Origin: Pseudomonas sp. HMWF032
Lineage (GTDB): Bacteria; Pseudomonadota; Gammaproteobacteria; Pseudomonadales; Pseudomonadaceae
DNA length: 64,000 bases
Assembly (NCBI RefSeq): GCF_003060885.1
Contig: NZ_QAIG01000013.1
Span: 234,702-298,701 of the forward strand
Reading direction: 5' to 3'
Shown piece after piece: positions 8,788 through 17,119 of this stretch. Within the stretch, counting starts at the first letter, position 1. Each line of letters starts with the position of its first letter. A model generated the notes under the pieces. The model was not told the DNA's origin. It saw nothing but the letters and a program-made list of their open reading frames with translations, and did no database searches. The translations under genes and the position numbers were made by a program.

Positions 8788-9252
8788 ATGCCTACTGACC
8801 TGTGGCGGTTTGCCCAAACCCTCTACCAAGCGCGTGATGTCGAAGCCACCTGCCTGCTGCTGCAGAACGAGGGGGCCGATGTCTGCCTGCTGCTGTGTGC
8901 CGCCTGGCTGGAACGCCGACAGATTGCCTGTACCGAGGAACATGCCGAGGCATTGCGTGAACTGGCCTACTCCTGGCGGCAGCAGGTGGTGGTGCCGCTA
9001 CGCTGCTTACGCCAAGGCTGGCGTGAAGCCGCCCAAAGCGATGAGACCCTGGCGCGGTTGCGCGAACAGGTGAAACAGTTGGAACTGGCTGCAGAGCGCG
9101 AACAGCTGGAGCGCCTGGCGGCGCGCTGTCAGGCCTGGGAGGCGGTGCGCACAGATGCATCACCGGACTGGCTGGAATGCCTGGCCCCAGCGCAGGCCAA
9201 CCGCGACGCGCTGCACAGGCTGCGCGTCGCGGCGGCACACCTCACCGCTTAA
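8788..9252 (+). CDS. TIGR02444 family protein
   Basis: The 154-residue, mostly helical cytoplasmic protein carries the family's start MPTDLWRFAQTLY and the block VCLLLCAAWLERR. The function is unknown. ATG 8788 is preferred over the upstream TTG at 8767. The stop overlaps the stop of the convergent algP gene: both use the same TTAA at 9249-9252. Confidence 0.8.
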   Translation: MPTDLWRFAQTLYQARDVEATCLLLQNEGADVCLLLCAAWLERRQIACTEEHAEALRELAYSWRQQVVVPLRCLRQGWREAAQSDETLARLREQVKQLELAAEREQLERLAARCQAWEAVRTDASPDWLECLAPAQANRDALHRLRVAAAHLTA

Positions 9253-10091
9253 ACGGCGCTGGCAGGGGTACTGGCTGGGCTGACAGCTGGCGCAGCAGTG
9301 GCCTCAACGACTGCCGGCTTGGCCGCTGCGGGCTTACTGGCGGGCTTGGCCACCGGTGTTTTGGCTGCAGGTTTTGCTGCCGGTTTTACCGCTGGTTTGC
9401 TCGCCGGTTTGGCTGGAGCCTTTTTCACCACAGGTTTGCTCACTGCCTTGGGTGCTGCTGCAGTGGCCGCTTTGCTCGCCGCCGGCTTGGTGTCGCTGGC
9501 TGCAGCGGGTTTCTTCGCCGCTGGTTTGGCGGCAGTTTTCGCCGCGGGCTTGGCTGGTGCTTTAGCCGCGGCGGGGCTTTTCCCTGCAGGTTTGGCAGCG
9601 GCTTTGCTGGCCACAGGTTTAGCGGGTGCCTTGGCCGCAGCGGGCTTGGCGGCGGGTTTAACCTGTGCAGCTTTGACAGCGCGGCTGTCCAGGGCCTTGC
9701 TCACGGCCTCCTTGACCTTGCCCACGCCCTGGGCCAGTTTCAGGCTCTCTTGCGCATCACGCTTGAGCCCGGCGATATAGCTGCGGGTCTCGCTTTGCCG
9801 ATCCTTCAGGGTATCGAGCAATTGCTCAAGTTCAGCCACAGCGTCCTTGGCTTTGGCCTGGGCCTTGGCCTTGCCGGCGACGGCTGCGTCCTGCATCTTG
9901 CTGCGTGCCTTGTGCAGCTTTTCCTGGGCCTTACCGCGTTGCTTCTCCAGTTTGGCGAGCAATTCTTCAGCATCGACCAGGGCGCGCGTGCAGGCGTCCT
10001 CCAGGTGCTCAAGCAGACTACTGGAAAGTTGCTGCAGCAGGTGCAGCGGAGTACTCACGGACTTCTTCTTTGCATTCTTTGTAAGCGACAT
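9249..10091 (-). CDS. algP: AlgP (AlgR3), histone-like alginate regulator
   Basis: The 280-residue protein has an N-terminal part (about 1-130) predicted as coiled coil, starting MSLTKNAKKKSVSTPLHLLQQL. The C-terminal half is low-complexity and dominated by KPAA/KPAAK-type repeats like eukaryotic histone H1 tails. P. aeruginosa AlgP, needed for full algD transcription in some strains, has the same layout but a longer tail (about 350 residues). A very strong AGGAGG ribosome site precedes ATG 10091. The repeats make the tail prone to length change. Confidence 0.92.
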   Translation of the reverse strand: MSLTKNAKKKSVSTPLHLLQQLSSSLLEHLEDACTRALVDAEELLAKLEKQRGKAQEKLHKARSKMQDAAVAGKAKAQAKAKDAVAELEQLLDTLKDRQSETRSYIAGLKRDAQESLKLAQGVGKVKEAVSKALDSRAVKAAQVKPAAKPAAAKAPAKPVASKAAAKPAGKSPAAAKAPAKPAAKTAAKPAAKKPAAASDTKPAASKAATAAAPKAVSKPVVKKAPAKPASKPAVKPAAKPAAKTPVAKPASKPAAAKPAVVEATAAPAVSPASTPASAV

Positions 10092-10217
10092 GACACGCCT
10101 CCTGGCGGATGAAGATAACGCTCATACTAGACCGCCTCACACTCGCCTTGCCACCTCACGCCTTGAGCTTGAGCACCTGGCTGGCATAATCGGGCCATCC
10201 TCGGCCGGAGAACCTCC

Positions 10218-10862
10218 ATGTCTCGCTTGACCCTGCTCCTGATCTGCCTGCTTGCCTCTACGGTCCAGGCCGATGATCACTCACACGATCTGGCCTACAG
10301 CCTGGGCGTCAAACTCGGTGAACGGCTGCGCGACGAAGTGCCCGACCTGCACCTGCAGGCGCTGCTCGATGGGCTGCGCCAGGCCTACCGCAATGAGCCT
10401 CTGGCGCTGGATGAGAAGCGCATCGAAAGCCTGCTGGCCGAACATGAAGCGCACCTGGCTGCCGCCCCGGAACGCATCGAAAGGGCCAAGGCAGCGGAGA
10501 AGCGCTTTCTCGCAGGCGAGAAGGCCAAGGCCGGTATCCGCGTGCTGAACAATGGTGTGCTGGTGCAGGAGCTGCGTGCCGGCAGTGGCGCCAAACCTGG
10601 CCCGAAAGACCGCATCCAGGTGCGCTACATCGGTTATCTGGCCGATGGCAGCCAGTTTGATGAAAGCCAGACCGCGCAGTGGTTTCGTCTCGACAGCGTA
10701 ATTGCTGGGTGGCGCAGTGCCGTGCAGGACATGCCGGTGGGGGCACAATGGCGTCTGGTGATTCCATCAGCCCAGGCTTACGGCGAGGAAGGTGCAGGCG
10801 ATCTGATTCCGCCTTACTCACCCCTGGTGTTCGAGCTGGAACTGCTCGACACCAAGGAATAG
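10218..10862 (+). CDS. FKBP-type peptidyl-prolyl isomerase, exported
   Basis: This 214-residue protein has a signal peptide (to about TVQA|DD). An N-terminal helical dimerisation domain (FKBP_N, about 25-105) is followed by a C-terminal FKBP domain (about 115-213, with GPKDRIQVRYIGYLADGSQFDES and IPSAQAYGEEG). The architecture matches FkpA/Mip/FklB, periplasmic folding catalysts for proline-containing proteins. It is divergent from algP and convergent with algQ, as in P. aeruginosa. GGAGAA lies just upstream of the ATG. Confidence 0.88.
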   Translation: MSRLTLLLICLLASTVQADDHSHDLAYSLGVKLGERLRDEVPDLHLQALLDGLRQAYRNEPLALDEKRIESLLAEHEAHLAAAPERIERAKAAEKRFLAGEKAKAGIRVLNNGVLVQELRAGSGAKPGPKDRIQVRYIGYLADGSQFDESQTAQWFRLDSVIAGWRSAVQDMPVGAQWRLVIPSAQAYGEEGAGDLIPPYSPLVFELELLDTKE

Positions 10863-10874
10863 TAGATCAGCGTG

Positions 10875-11348
10875 TCAGAGGGCAGGCGCGACCTGCTCCT
10901 GATGAGCATTGTGCAGGACTTCGATCAGGCAGTCCTCCAGCTCGAAGCGCTCATGCAGCAGTTGCCCCAGGCGTTTCAGTTCATCGAGCAGGGACACCGA
11001 GTCGTGGCAGTCGCCGTTGTCACAACGGTCATTGAAGGCCAGGGCCACCTCGGTAATGACCTCGATACGCGGGTAGATCTGCTTAGCCAGATCAAGGCCA
11101 CGCTGGTCACCGAACGCCTTGGCTTCGCTGGTCAGCTGCTCATAGACCTCGAAGTGCCCGGCGGACACATAGTCCACGAGAATTTCGCAGAAGTGCTGCA
11201 GGGCTTCTGCGTTGGCACTCGGTGCCTGCGCCGAGTCATTGATGGCGGCGTATGCCTGCACCAGCTCCTTGCGCTCTTGCAGCCAGCGGTCAATCAGCAG
11301 GTGAACCCCACCCCAGCGTTCTTGGGCGTTCTGACAACTCTCAAGCAT
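10875..11348 (-). CDS. algQ: AlgQ / Rsd family anti-sigma-70 factor
   Basis: The 157-residue all-helical protein (MLESCQNAQERWGGVHLLIDRWL) matches Rsd/AlgQ, which binds region 4 of RpoD and shifts polymerase toward alternative sigma factors. In P. aeruginosa AlgQ (160 residues) is required for alginate and other virulence traits. The frame is open back to 11411, but ATG 11348 matches the family start. It is convergent with the FKBP gene with only 12 nt between stops. Confidence 0.92.
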   Translation of the reverse strand: MLESCQNAQERWGGVHLLIDRWLQERKELVQAYAAINDSAQAPSANAEALQHFCEILVDYVSAGHFEVYEQLTSEAKAFGDQRGLDLAKQIYPRIEVITEVALAFNDRCDNGDCHDSVSLLDELKRLGQLLHERFELEDCLIEVLHNAHQEQVAPAL

Positions 11349-11543
11349 GATGACCTCTACTTCCCTATCGCTATTAGTGTTGTTCGCCTGCCAGAGACAT
11401 TTTTTTGTCAATCACAGCAAGGTCTGGGAAGACAACCGTGAAACGGCAACTTTCCGGCGGTACTCGCGAGCCAGATTATTCCCGCGGGCTGCAGCCTTCA
11501 AGGCAGTGCCGGAGAAAATTTCATACAAGCGTTTAACCGGCGA

Positions 11544-12086
11544 CTACTCCGCCTTCTCAGCCACCACAGGCTTGTAAAAGCTCAAGGTGACCTGACCAAG
11601 ATCAACACCCCACTTCGACATACGCGCCCGATTGAGCATGACCTGACCGTCCATCAGGAACATCCAGTCATCAAAATCAACCACATAGGTTGAGTCATCG
11701 ACCTTCAGCCGCAGCTGGTAACGCCAATGCAAGGCGTTGCCAGCGACCTCACCGATAGCCTCGCCAACCACATCGGCCGCCGTACCCCGCCAGCTGCCGT
11801 CAGCCTGCTTGCGCAATGTCCAGACACGTCGCTCGGTGCTGCCGTCGCTGTAGGTGAAGCGCTCATCGAGCACGCCCACATCACCGTCCCAGGTGCCGGT
11901 CATGGCGACGTGAAAGCGCTTGATCACTTCTCCGGAGCGATTCTGGAACATGCCCCAGGCCTGTAGCTCGCCGTTGAAGTAATCACTCAGTTCGAGACTC
12001 GGTTGTTCACGAACGTAATCACTCACCTGTGGGCCCGCACAACCTGCCAGCACGCTTAGCAGACACAACAGCAACAGCCTTCGCAT
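11544..12086 (-). CDS. DUF3833 lipoprotein
   Basis: The 180-residue protein begins with a signal sequence and lipobox LAGC, followed by a DUF3833 beta-rich domain (motifs ELSDYFNGELQAWGMFQNRSG and VDFDDWMFLMD). The family is exported and of unknown function, sometimes compared with lipocalin-like folds. ATG 12086 with GAGG 5 nt upstream is preferred over GTG 12092. It starts 7 nt after the hemY stop and probably belongs to the hemCDXY operon. Confidence 0.82.
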   Translation of the reverse strand: MRRLLLLCLLSVLAGCAGPQVSDYVREQPSLELSDYFNGELQAWGMFQNRSGEVIKRFHVAMTGTWDGDVGVLDERFTYSDGSTERRVWTLRKQADGSWRGTAADVVGEAIGEVAGNALHWRYQLRLKVDDSTYVVDFDDWMFLMDGQVMLNRARMSKWGVDLGQVTLSFYKPVVAEKAE

Positions 12087-12093
12087 AGACACC

Positions 12094-13353
12094 TCAGTGG
12101 TTCATTTCATTTAGCGCCGGTAGAGCCACCGGACACAGGCGCGCATCCAGCAGATGCAGGCCCTCCTGATACAGGCTGTTGCTGCGCTCCAGCTCACCCA
12201 GCTGTGCCAACAGGCGGGCCAACTCGCTGCAGGTTTCCGGGTGACGCTGAAAGGTCAGGCTGCTTTCCAGGTAATCCCTGGCCTTGCCCCACAGTTGGCT
12301 GTGCAGACACAGACGACCCAGGGTCAGCAACAGCGCAGCGTCATTCGGATGCTGCTTCAGCCAGCTCTCTGCCACTTGCAGTTGCCGCCCCGGATCACGC
12401 CCGTGCAGCAAGCCATACAGGCGCACCAACGCCACGTCGTAATGCTGCTTGAGGTACTGGCGCAGCAGTTCTTCGGCCTCGCCCTCGGCACCCAGCTGAC
12501 GCAGCTGTTCGGCATACACCGCGAGCAGTTCGGGTTCCTGATGCTGCGCCGTCGACATGGCCCGCCAGGTCTGTTGCAGCGCCGCCAGGGACGCCGGCGC
12601 ATCGCCCCTCGCATGCCCTGCCTGAAGCAGGCGACCCCGCCAGGCCTGACGTTCCAGCTCGCTCAATTCGGCGTTGCCCAGGGCCTTCTCCTTGCGCAGG
12701 TCGGGCAGCAGACCGAGCAAGGCCGACCAATCCGCCGACTGCCGGTAGAGCTGCTGCAACTGACGCAGCACCAGATGATGATGGGGGTGCCGTGCACGCA
12801 TCGCCTGCAGAGTCTCCAGCGCGGCCTCGGTATGCCCGCGCGCCAGCTGCAGCTCGGCATGCTGCAGGGCAATCGCCAGTTCCGCCTGCGGTTGACGGTT
12901 GAGGGCTTGTTCCAGCAGACCGTCGCTGTCCTCGTACTGCCCCAGCTGATTGGCTGCCTGCGCCGCCCCCAGGTAGTAGCTGAGCGGCTGCGGTGAGTTG
13001 TAGGCAGCCTGCTTCAGATGACGCAGCGCACGTGCCCAACGGCCTTCTGCCAGGTCGAGAAAGCCCTGTTCGGAGGCCAAGCGTACGCGCCGACGGCTGT
13101 GCAGACGTGACCAGGGGTTAAGCAGGCTGCCCGAGGTCACCAGCGCCCTCAGGCTCCAGCGCAGCAGATACACCAGCCACCCAAGCACCAGGATCAACGC
13201 GACAAACGCCCACAGGCTGGACTCATAGCGAAAGCCCTGGAAGGCAATCAGCACATAGCCTTTGTGCTCGGCCAGCGGCAGGCCGAACAACACCAGGCTG
13301 GCGACGCCGACAAGCAGCGCCAGAATCAGCAGCCACCAGTACAGGCGCTTCAT
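12094..13353 (-). CDS. hemY: HemY-like TPR membrane protein
   Basis: The 419-residue protein has two N-terminal transmembrane helices (about residues 5-22 and 45-65) and a long helical region of tetratricopeptide-like repeats. This is the proteobacterial HemY found downstream of hemD/hemX, unrelated to the Bacillus protoporphyrinogen oxidase of the same name. It may act as an inner-membrane scaffold in late heme synthesis, but its biochemical role is unproved. Its start overlaps the hemX stop by 4 nt. Confidence 0.88.
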   Translation of the reverse strand: MKRLYWWLLILALLVGVASLVLFGLPLAEHKGYVLIAFQGFRYESSLWAFVALILVLGWLVYLLRWSLRALVTSGSLLNPWSRLHSRRRVRLASEQGFLDLAEGRWARALRHLKQAAYNSPQPLSYYLGAAQAANQLGQYEDSDGLLEQALNRQPQAELAIALQHAELQLARGHTEAALETLQAMRARHPHHHLVLRQLQQLYRQSADWSALLGLLPDLRKEKALGNAELSELERQAWRGRLLQAGHARGDAPASLAALQQTWRAMSTAQHQEPELLAVYAEQLRQLGAEGEAEELLRQYLKQHYDVALVRLYGLLHGRDPGRQLQVAESWLKQHPNDAALLLTLGRLCLHSQLWGKARDYLESSLTFQRHPETCSELARLLAQLGELERSNSLYQEGLHLLDARLCPVALPALNEMNH

Positions 13354-14555
13354 TGCAGGGCCTCCTGCAATTGCGCCTCGACGTCATCGTGGGCCGCCGC
13401 AGGCTGCGCCTCACCGCCCGGCAGCAGACGCGCAGCCTGCTTGGCCTGCAGATACGCCTGTAGGGCATTCAACGCAGGGCTCAGGTCCGGCGGCGTCACG
13501 GCAATTGGTTGCTGCGCTAATTCATCGAGCCGTACGCGCAGGGCTCGGCTGTTGGGGTTATCCACATCAAAGTGCGCATCCAGCACCTCACGAGCCTGCT
13601 GCAGGGCTTGCTGGTACACCGCCGTCTGGCCATGCAAGGCACCCCATTGCGCCTGCTCCAGCGCCAGACTGAGAGCCAGACGCACCTGGGTCAGGCTCTG
13701 CCCCGCCAGCAGGGGACGGATATTGCGGTCCGCATTGAAGTCAATGCGGAAGTATTCCGACAAGGTCTGCAGAGCACGCTGCCACCATTGCGGCTCGACC
13801 GCACCGGCATCGGCCAACTCACTGAGCACACCACCTTGACCTGCGAAACTGGGCGCCTGAGCGTTTAGCTGAGCCGCCTGTTCACGCAAAGCACCAAGCT
13901 GCAGGAACAGCCCGGTACGGTCGGGATTCACCGTCGAGCGTAGCGCTTGCAGGCTCTTGGCCAGCTGCTCACGGGCAGCAAATGTCGCCGGATCATCTTG
14001 TTCGTGAAGGATCTCATCGGCAGCCTGAACCAGCTCAGTGGCGCTGTTGATGTCCTGCAACGCGGACAGTCGCAGGCTGGCCAGGCGCAGCAGATGCTCG
14101 GCCTCAGCCAGGCGCCAGTCTTGACGACTGGCACTGAGCACGGTTTCCAGACGCTGGTTGAGCACTTGCTGATCGCCCTGCAACTGCATCAGCAAACGGC
14201 GACGGCTTTCCAATTCCTCGACACTCGGCAGCTGATCGAACCGCTGCTCCAGTTTCTCGCCAGTGCGCACCAGGCTTTGCGCCTCATTACGCGCCTCCAG
14301 CAAGCGGCCTTCCTGTTGCTGCTCGCGAGCGTCCAGCGCCTGCAACTGCCAAAGCCCCCAACCACCTGCACCGACGCCCGCAGCCGCGACCAACAAGGCC
14401 AGCAGCGCCAGACCGTTGCCACGCGAAGCCGGTTTGCTTGCAGCAGGCGCGGGCGTAGCCGGCAAAACAGTGGCAGCATCCAGCGCTGCCTGTTCAGGTT
14501 GTTTTACTTCGTGGTCGTGCGGGCCTTGGTCTTTCGGAGTAGTTGCTTCGCTCAC
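13350..14555 (-). CDS. hemX: HemX-like uroporphyrinogen-III C-methyltransferase-family protein
   Basis: This 401-residue protein has a cytoplasmic Ala/Pro-rich N-terminus, one transmembrane helix (about residues 50-70, GLALLALLVAAAGVGAGGWGLW), then a coiled coil and a helical HemX domain. Homologues are labelled uroporphyrin-III C-methyltransferase but lack the methylase fold. The proposed start is GTG 14555, with AAGGA 7 nt upstream. The longer frame to 14771 lies inside hemD and has no family similarity. Co-directional with hemD, gap 16 nt. Confidence 0.85.
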   Translation of the reverse strand: MSEATTPKDQGPHDHEVKQPEQAALDAATVLPATPAPAASKPASRGNGLALLALLVAAAGVGAGGWGLWQLQALDAREQQQEGRLLEARNEAQSLVRTGEKLEQRFDQLPSVEELESRRRLLMQLQGDQQVLNQRLETVLSASRQDWRLAEAEHLLRLASLRLSALQDINSATELVQAADEILHEQDDPATFAAREQLAKSLQALRSTVNPDRTGLFLQLGALREQAAQLNAQAPSFAGQGGVLSELADAGAVEPQWWQRALQTLSEYFRIDFNADRNIRPLLAGQSLTQVRLALSLALEQAQWGALHGQTAVYQQALQQAREVLDAHFDVDNPNSRALRVRLDELAQQPIAVTPPDLSPALNALQAYLQAKQAARLLPGGEAQPAAAHDDVEAQLQEALQ

Positions 14556-14571
14556 GTATCCATCCTTTGCG

Positions 14572-15345
14572 TCAGAGATCGGGGGCAGGTTGCGTCTGCA
14601 ACGCTGCCAGCAACGCCGCGGCACTCGCACCGCGACAATCCACAACAGAGTACGCACCCACCGCACGGGCCATCTCGGCAACACGCGGGCTGGGTACAAA
14701 CACAGGTAACCGGGCCAATTCGGGCCAGGCATCAGCAGCCAGTTCATGCAGATGCAGCAAGCCCTGCCCACTGCTGACCACCAGGGCGTTCAGGCGTTCA
14801 GCCCGGACCCGCTCGATAAGAGCCGCTGACGGGTAATCCGGCAGCACCCGGCGATACAGTGGCAGATAGTCCACCTGCGCGCCTTGGCCGCGCAAGCGCT
14901 CGGCCAGTAACTCTCGGCCACCCTCACCGCGCAGAATCAACACCCGTGGATTGGCGCTCGCCGCCAGCGCTTGCTGTAGCGGCGGCAGGGCGAGCAGCGC
15001 CTCGCTGTCATCGGCCTCTTCCGGGTAAAACACCTGCCGGCCATGCTCACGGAGAATCTGCGCCGTGGCCGCGCCCACGCTGAACCAGGGCTGTTGCGCA
15101 GGCACTGACAATTGATAGCGACCCAGCAGGTCAAGACCCAGCCGCGCCGCGGGTTTGCTCACCACAATGACTGCGCTGTAACGGGGCAGATCGGCAAGCA
15201 GGGCATGCTGCTCGGCACTCTCATTCAGGGCTTCAATAGCCAACAGCGGCAAGCTGCTGCTGTAGATGCCCTGCTCAGCCAAGGTTGCCGCCAGCGCGGC
15301 CGATTCCTGCGCCGGGCGCGTCAGCAGCACACGCCACCCCGTCAC
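14572..15345 (-). CDS. hemD: Uroporphyrinogen-III synthase
   Basis: This 257-residue protein converts hydroxymethylbilane to uroporphyrinogen III, closing and inverting ring D. It shows the two-domain HemD fold with weakly conserved landmarks: GWRVLLTRPAQESAALA at the N-terminus, YSAVIVVSKPAARLG, and a C-terminal VVSSGQGLLHLHEL. It overlaps the hemC stop by 4 nt, so the two are translationally coupled. Confidence 0.9.
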   Translation of the reverse strand: MTGWRVLLTRPAQESAALAATLAEQGIYSSSLPLLAIEALNESAEQHALLADLPRYSAVIVVSKPAARLGLDLLGRYQLSVPAQQPWFSVGAATAQILREHGRQVFYPEEADDSEALLALPPLQQALAASANPRVLILRGEGGRELLAERLRGQGAQVDYLPLYRRVLPDYPSAALIERVRAERLNALVVSSGQGLLHLHELAADAWPELARLPVFVPSPRVAEMARAVGAYSVVDCRGASAAALLAALQTQPAPDL

Positions 15346-16280
15346 TCGGCTGCGGCCTCGCCGTAAACGGCTTGCAGAATGGCCGCTGCGCCCTGGGCCA
15401 GTAGGGCTTCGGCGACCTGCACACCCAGCTGCTCGGCCTCGGCGACCGAAGCACGGTTATCGGCCCGCAGTAGCAAACCACCATCAGGCTGACCGACCAG
15501 GCCGCGCAGCCACAGCTGTTCGCCTTCCAGCACGGCATAACAGGCAATGGGCACCTGGCAGCCACCGTTCAGGTGTTTGTTCAGCGCACGCTCGGCGGTA
15601 ACCCGCAGCGCGGTGTCGCGGTGATGCAGCGGCGCCAACAGCGCATGGATCTCGCTGTCAGCCGTGCGGCACTCGATGCCGACCGCCCCCTGGCCACCGG
15701 CCGGCAGGCTGTCTTCAGCACTGATCGAAGAACGAATACGCTCCGCAAAGCCCAGGCGAATCAGCCCGGCAGCGGCGAGGATGATCGCGTCGTACTCGCC
15801 GGCATCCAGTTTGGCCAGACGGGTGTTGACGTTGCCCCGCAGAAACTGGATTTTCAGATCCGGGCGACGCGCCAGCAGCTGGGCCTGGCGGCGCAGGCTG
15901 GAGGTACCGACCACACTGCCTGCGGGCAAGGCATCGAGGCTGGCATAGGTGTTGGACACGAAGGCATCGCGCGGGTCTTCCCGCTCGCAGATGCAGTACA
16001 GACCCAGGCCTTCGGGGAAATCCATCGGCACATCCTTCATCGAATGCACGGCGATATCGGCCTGATTCTCCAGCAGGGCGGTTTCCAGCTCTTTGACAAA
16101 CAGACCCTTGCCGCCAATCTTCGCCAGCGGCGCGTCGAGCAGCTTGTCGCCACGGCTGACCATGGGCACCAGGCTGACCTTGAGGCCAGGGTGGGCCTGC
16201 TCCAAGCGGGCTTTGACGTGTTCGGCCTGCCACAGGGCCAGGGCACTTTTACGGGTGGCGATGCGGATTTCGCGAGACAT
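15342..16280 (-). CDS. hemC: Porphobilinogen deaminase (hydroxymethylbilane synthase)
   Basis: The 312-residue enzyme (E. coli 313) joins four porphobilinogens into hydroxymethylbilane. Signatures include ATRKSALALWQAE near the N-terminus, HSMKDVP (substrate site), and HLNGGCQVPIACYA, whose Cys carries the dipyrromethane cofactor. ATG 16280 is the family start, and an upstream TTG is unlikely. The gene follows algR after 92 nt, in the same order as P. aeruginosa. Confidence 0.95.
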   Translation of the reverse strand: MSREIRIATRKSALALWQAEHVKARLEQAHPGLKVSLVPMVSRGDKLLDAPLAKIGGKGLFVKELETALLENQADIAVHSMKDVPMDFPEGLGLYCICEREDPRDAFVSNTYASLDALPAGSVVGTSSLRRQAQLLARRPDLKIQFLRGNVNTRLAKLDAGEYDAIILAAAGLIRLGFAERIRSSISAEDSLPAGGQGAVGIECRTADSEIHALLAPLHHRDTALRVTAERALNKHLNGGCQVPIACYAVLEGEQLWLRGLVGQPDGGLLLRADNRASVAEAEQLGVQVAEALLAQGAAAILQAVYGEAAAE

Positions 16281-16328
16281 GGGCAATTCCAGAAAACGAA
16301 CTGCCGGGGATAATAACAGGCTGGCCCG

Positions 16329-16368
16329 GATCAGGCCTGCGACCCGGAGTCATCCGGATCGCCTGATC
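16329..16368. repeat. Nested inverted repeats between algR and hemC
   Basis: An outer pair GATCAGGC (16329-16336) / GCCTGATC (16361-16368) encloses an inner pair CCGGA (16344-16348) / TCCGG (16353-16357). No T-run follows on either strand, so a simple terminator is unlikely. It could be an mRNA processing or attenuation hairpin ahead of hemC. Confidence 0.4.
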
Positions 16369-16372
16369 AGCC

Positions 16373-17119
16373 TCAGAGGTTGTGCATCAGCTTGCGCACC
16401 CCGGCCACATGCCGGCGGCTGACGATCAGCGCTTCCTCGTTCATCCCCTTGAGGTACAGCTGGAAGTGCCCAAGCGGCGTACGTTGCAGGCGTTCGATAC
16501 GCTCGCGAGCGACCAGTGCATTGCGGTGAATGCGCACAAAGCGATCACCAAACTCGTCTTCTAAGGCCTTCAGCGGCTCATCCAGCAGCACTTCGCCGCC
16601 CGCGTGACGCAGGGTTACGTATTTATGGTCGGCAATAAAGTAGATCACCTGATCCAGCGGAATCAGCTCGATGCCTTTGCGGGTGCGTGCACTGATATGG
16701 CTGCGCGGGCCGCCACCGCTGTCTACGGCAGGACGGGTCAGGGCGGCGAGTTGCACACGGTTGGGCCGCTCAGCTTTCTTCAGCGCCTCACTGAGGCTTT
16801 CTGCGCGCACCGGTTTGACCAGATAACCCACAGCGCTGACCTGGAAGGCTTCCAGGGCAAACTCATCATGGGCGGTGCAGAAAATCACGGCGGGTGGTGC
16901 TTCGCGCTCACACAGCTTGGCCGCCACCTGCAGCCCATCCAGGCCGGGCATGCGGATATCCAGTAACACCACATCCGGCTTCAGGCTGTCGATCAGGCTC
17001 AGGGCCTCTTCACCGTTGCTGGCTGCGGGTTCAAGCACACGATAGCCATCGAGTTCGCCCACCATACGGCTCAGGCGCTCTCGGGCCAGGGGTTCATCAT
17101 CGACAATCAGGACATTCAT
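16373..17119 (-). CDS. algR: Response regulator AlgR (LytTR type)
   Basis: The 248-residue protein, exactly the P. aeruginosa length, has an N-terminal receiver domain with phospho-acceptor Asp54 (VVLLDIRMPG) and a C-terminal LytTR DNA-binding domain (about 140-245, with FVRIHRNALVARERIERL). In P. aeruginosa AlgR controls alginate, twitching motility, rhamnolipids and other traits. The start overlaps the algZ stop by 4 nt. The frame is open to 17167, but ATG 17119 is the family start. Confidence 0.95.
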   Translation of the reverse strand: MNVLIVDDEPLARERLSRMVGELDGYRVLEPAASNGEEALSLIDSLKPDVVLLDIRMPGLDGLQVAAKLCEREAPPAVIFCTAHDEFALEAFQVSAVGYLVKPVRAESLSEALKKAERPNRVQLAALTRPAVDSGGGPRSHISARTRKGIELIPLDQVIYFIADHKYVTLRHAGGEVLLDEPLKALEDEFGDRFVRIHRNALVARERIERLQRTPLGHFQLYLKGMNEEALIVSRRHVAGVRKLMHNL

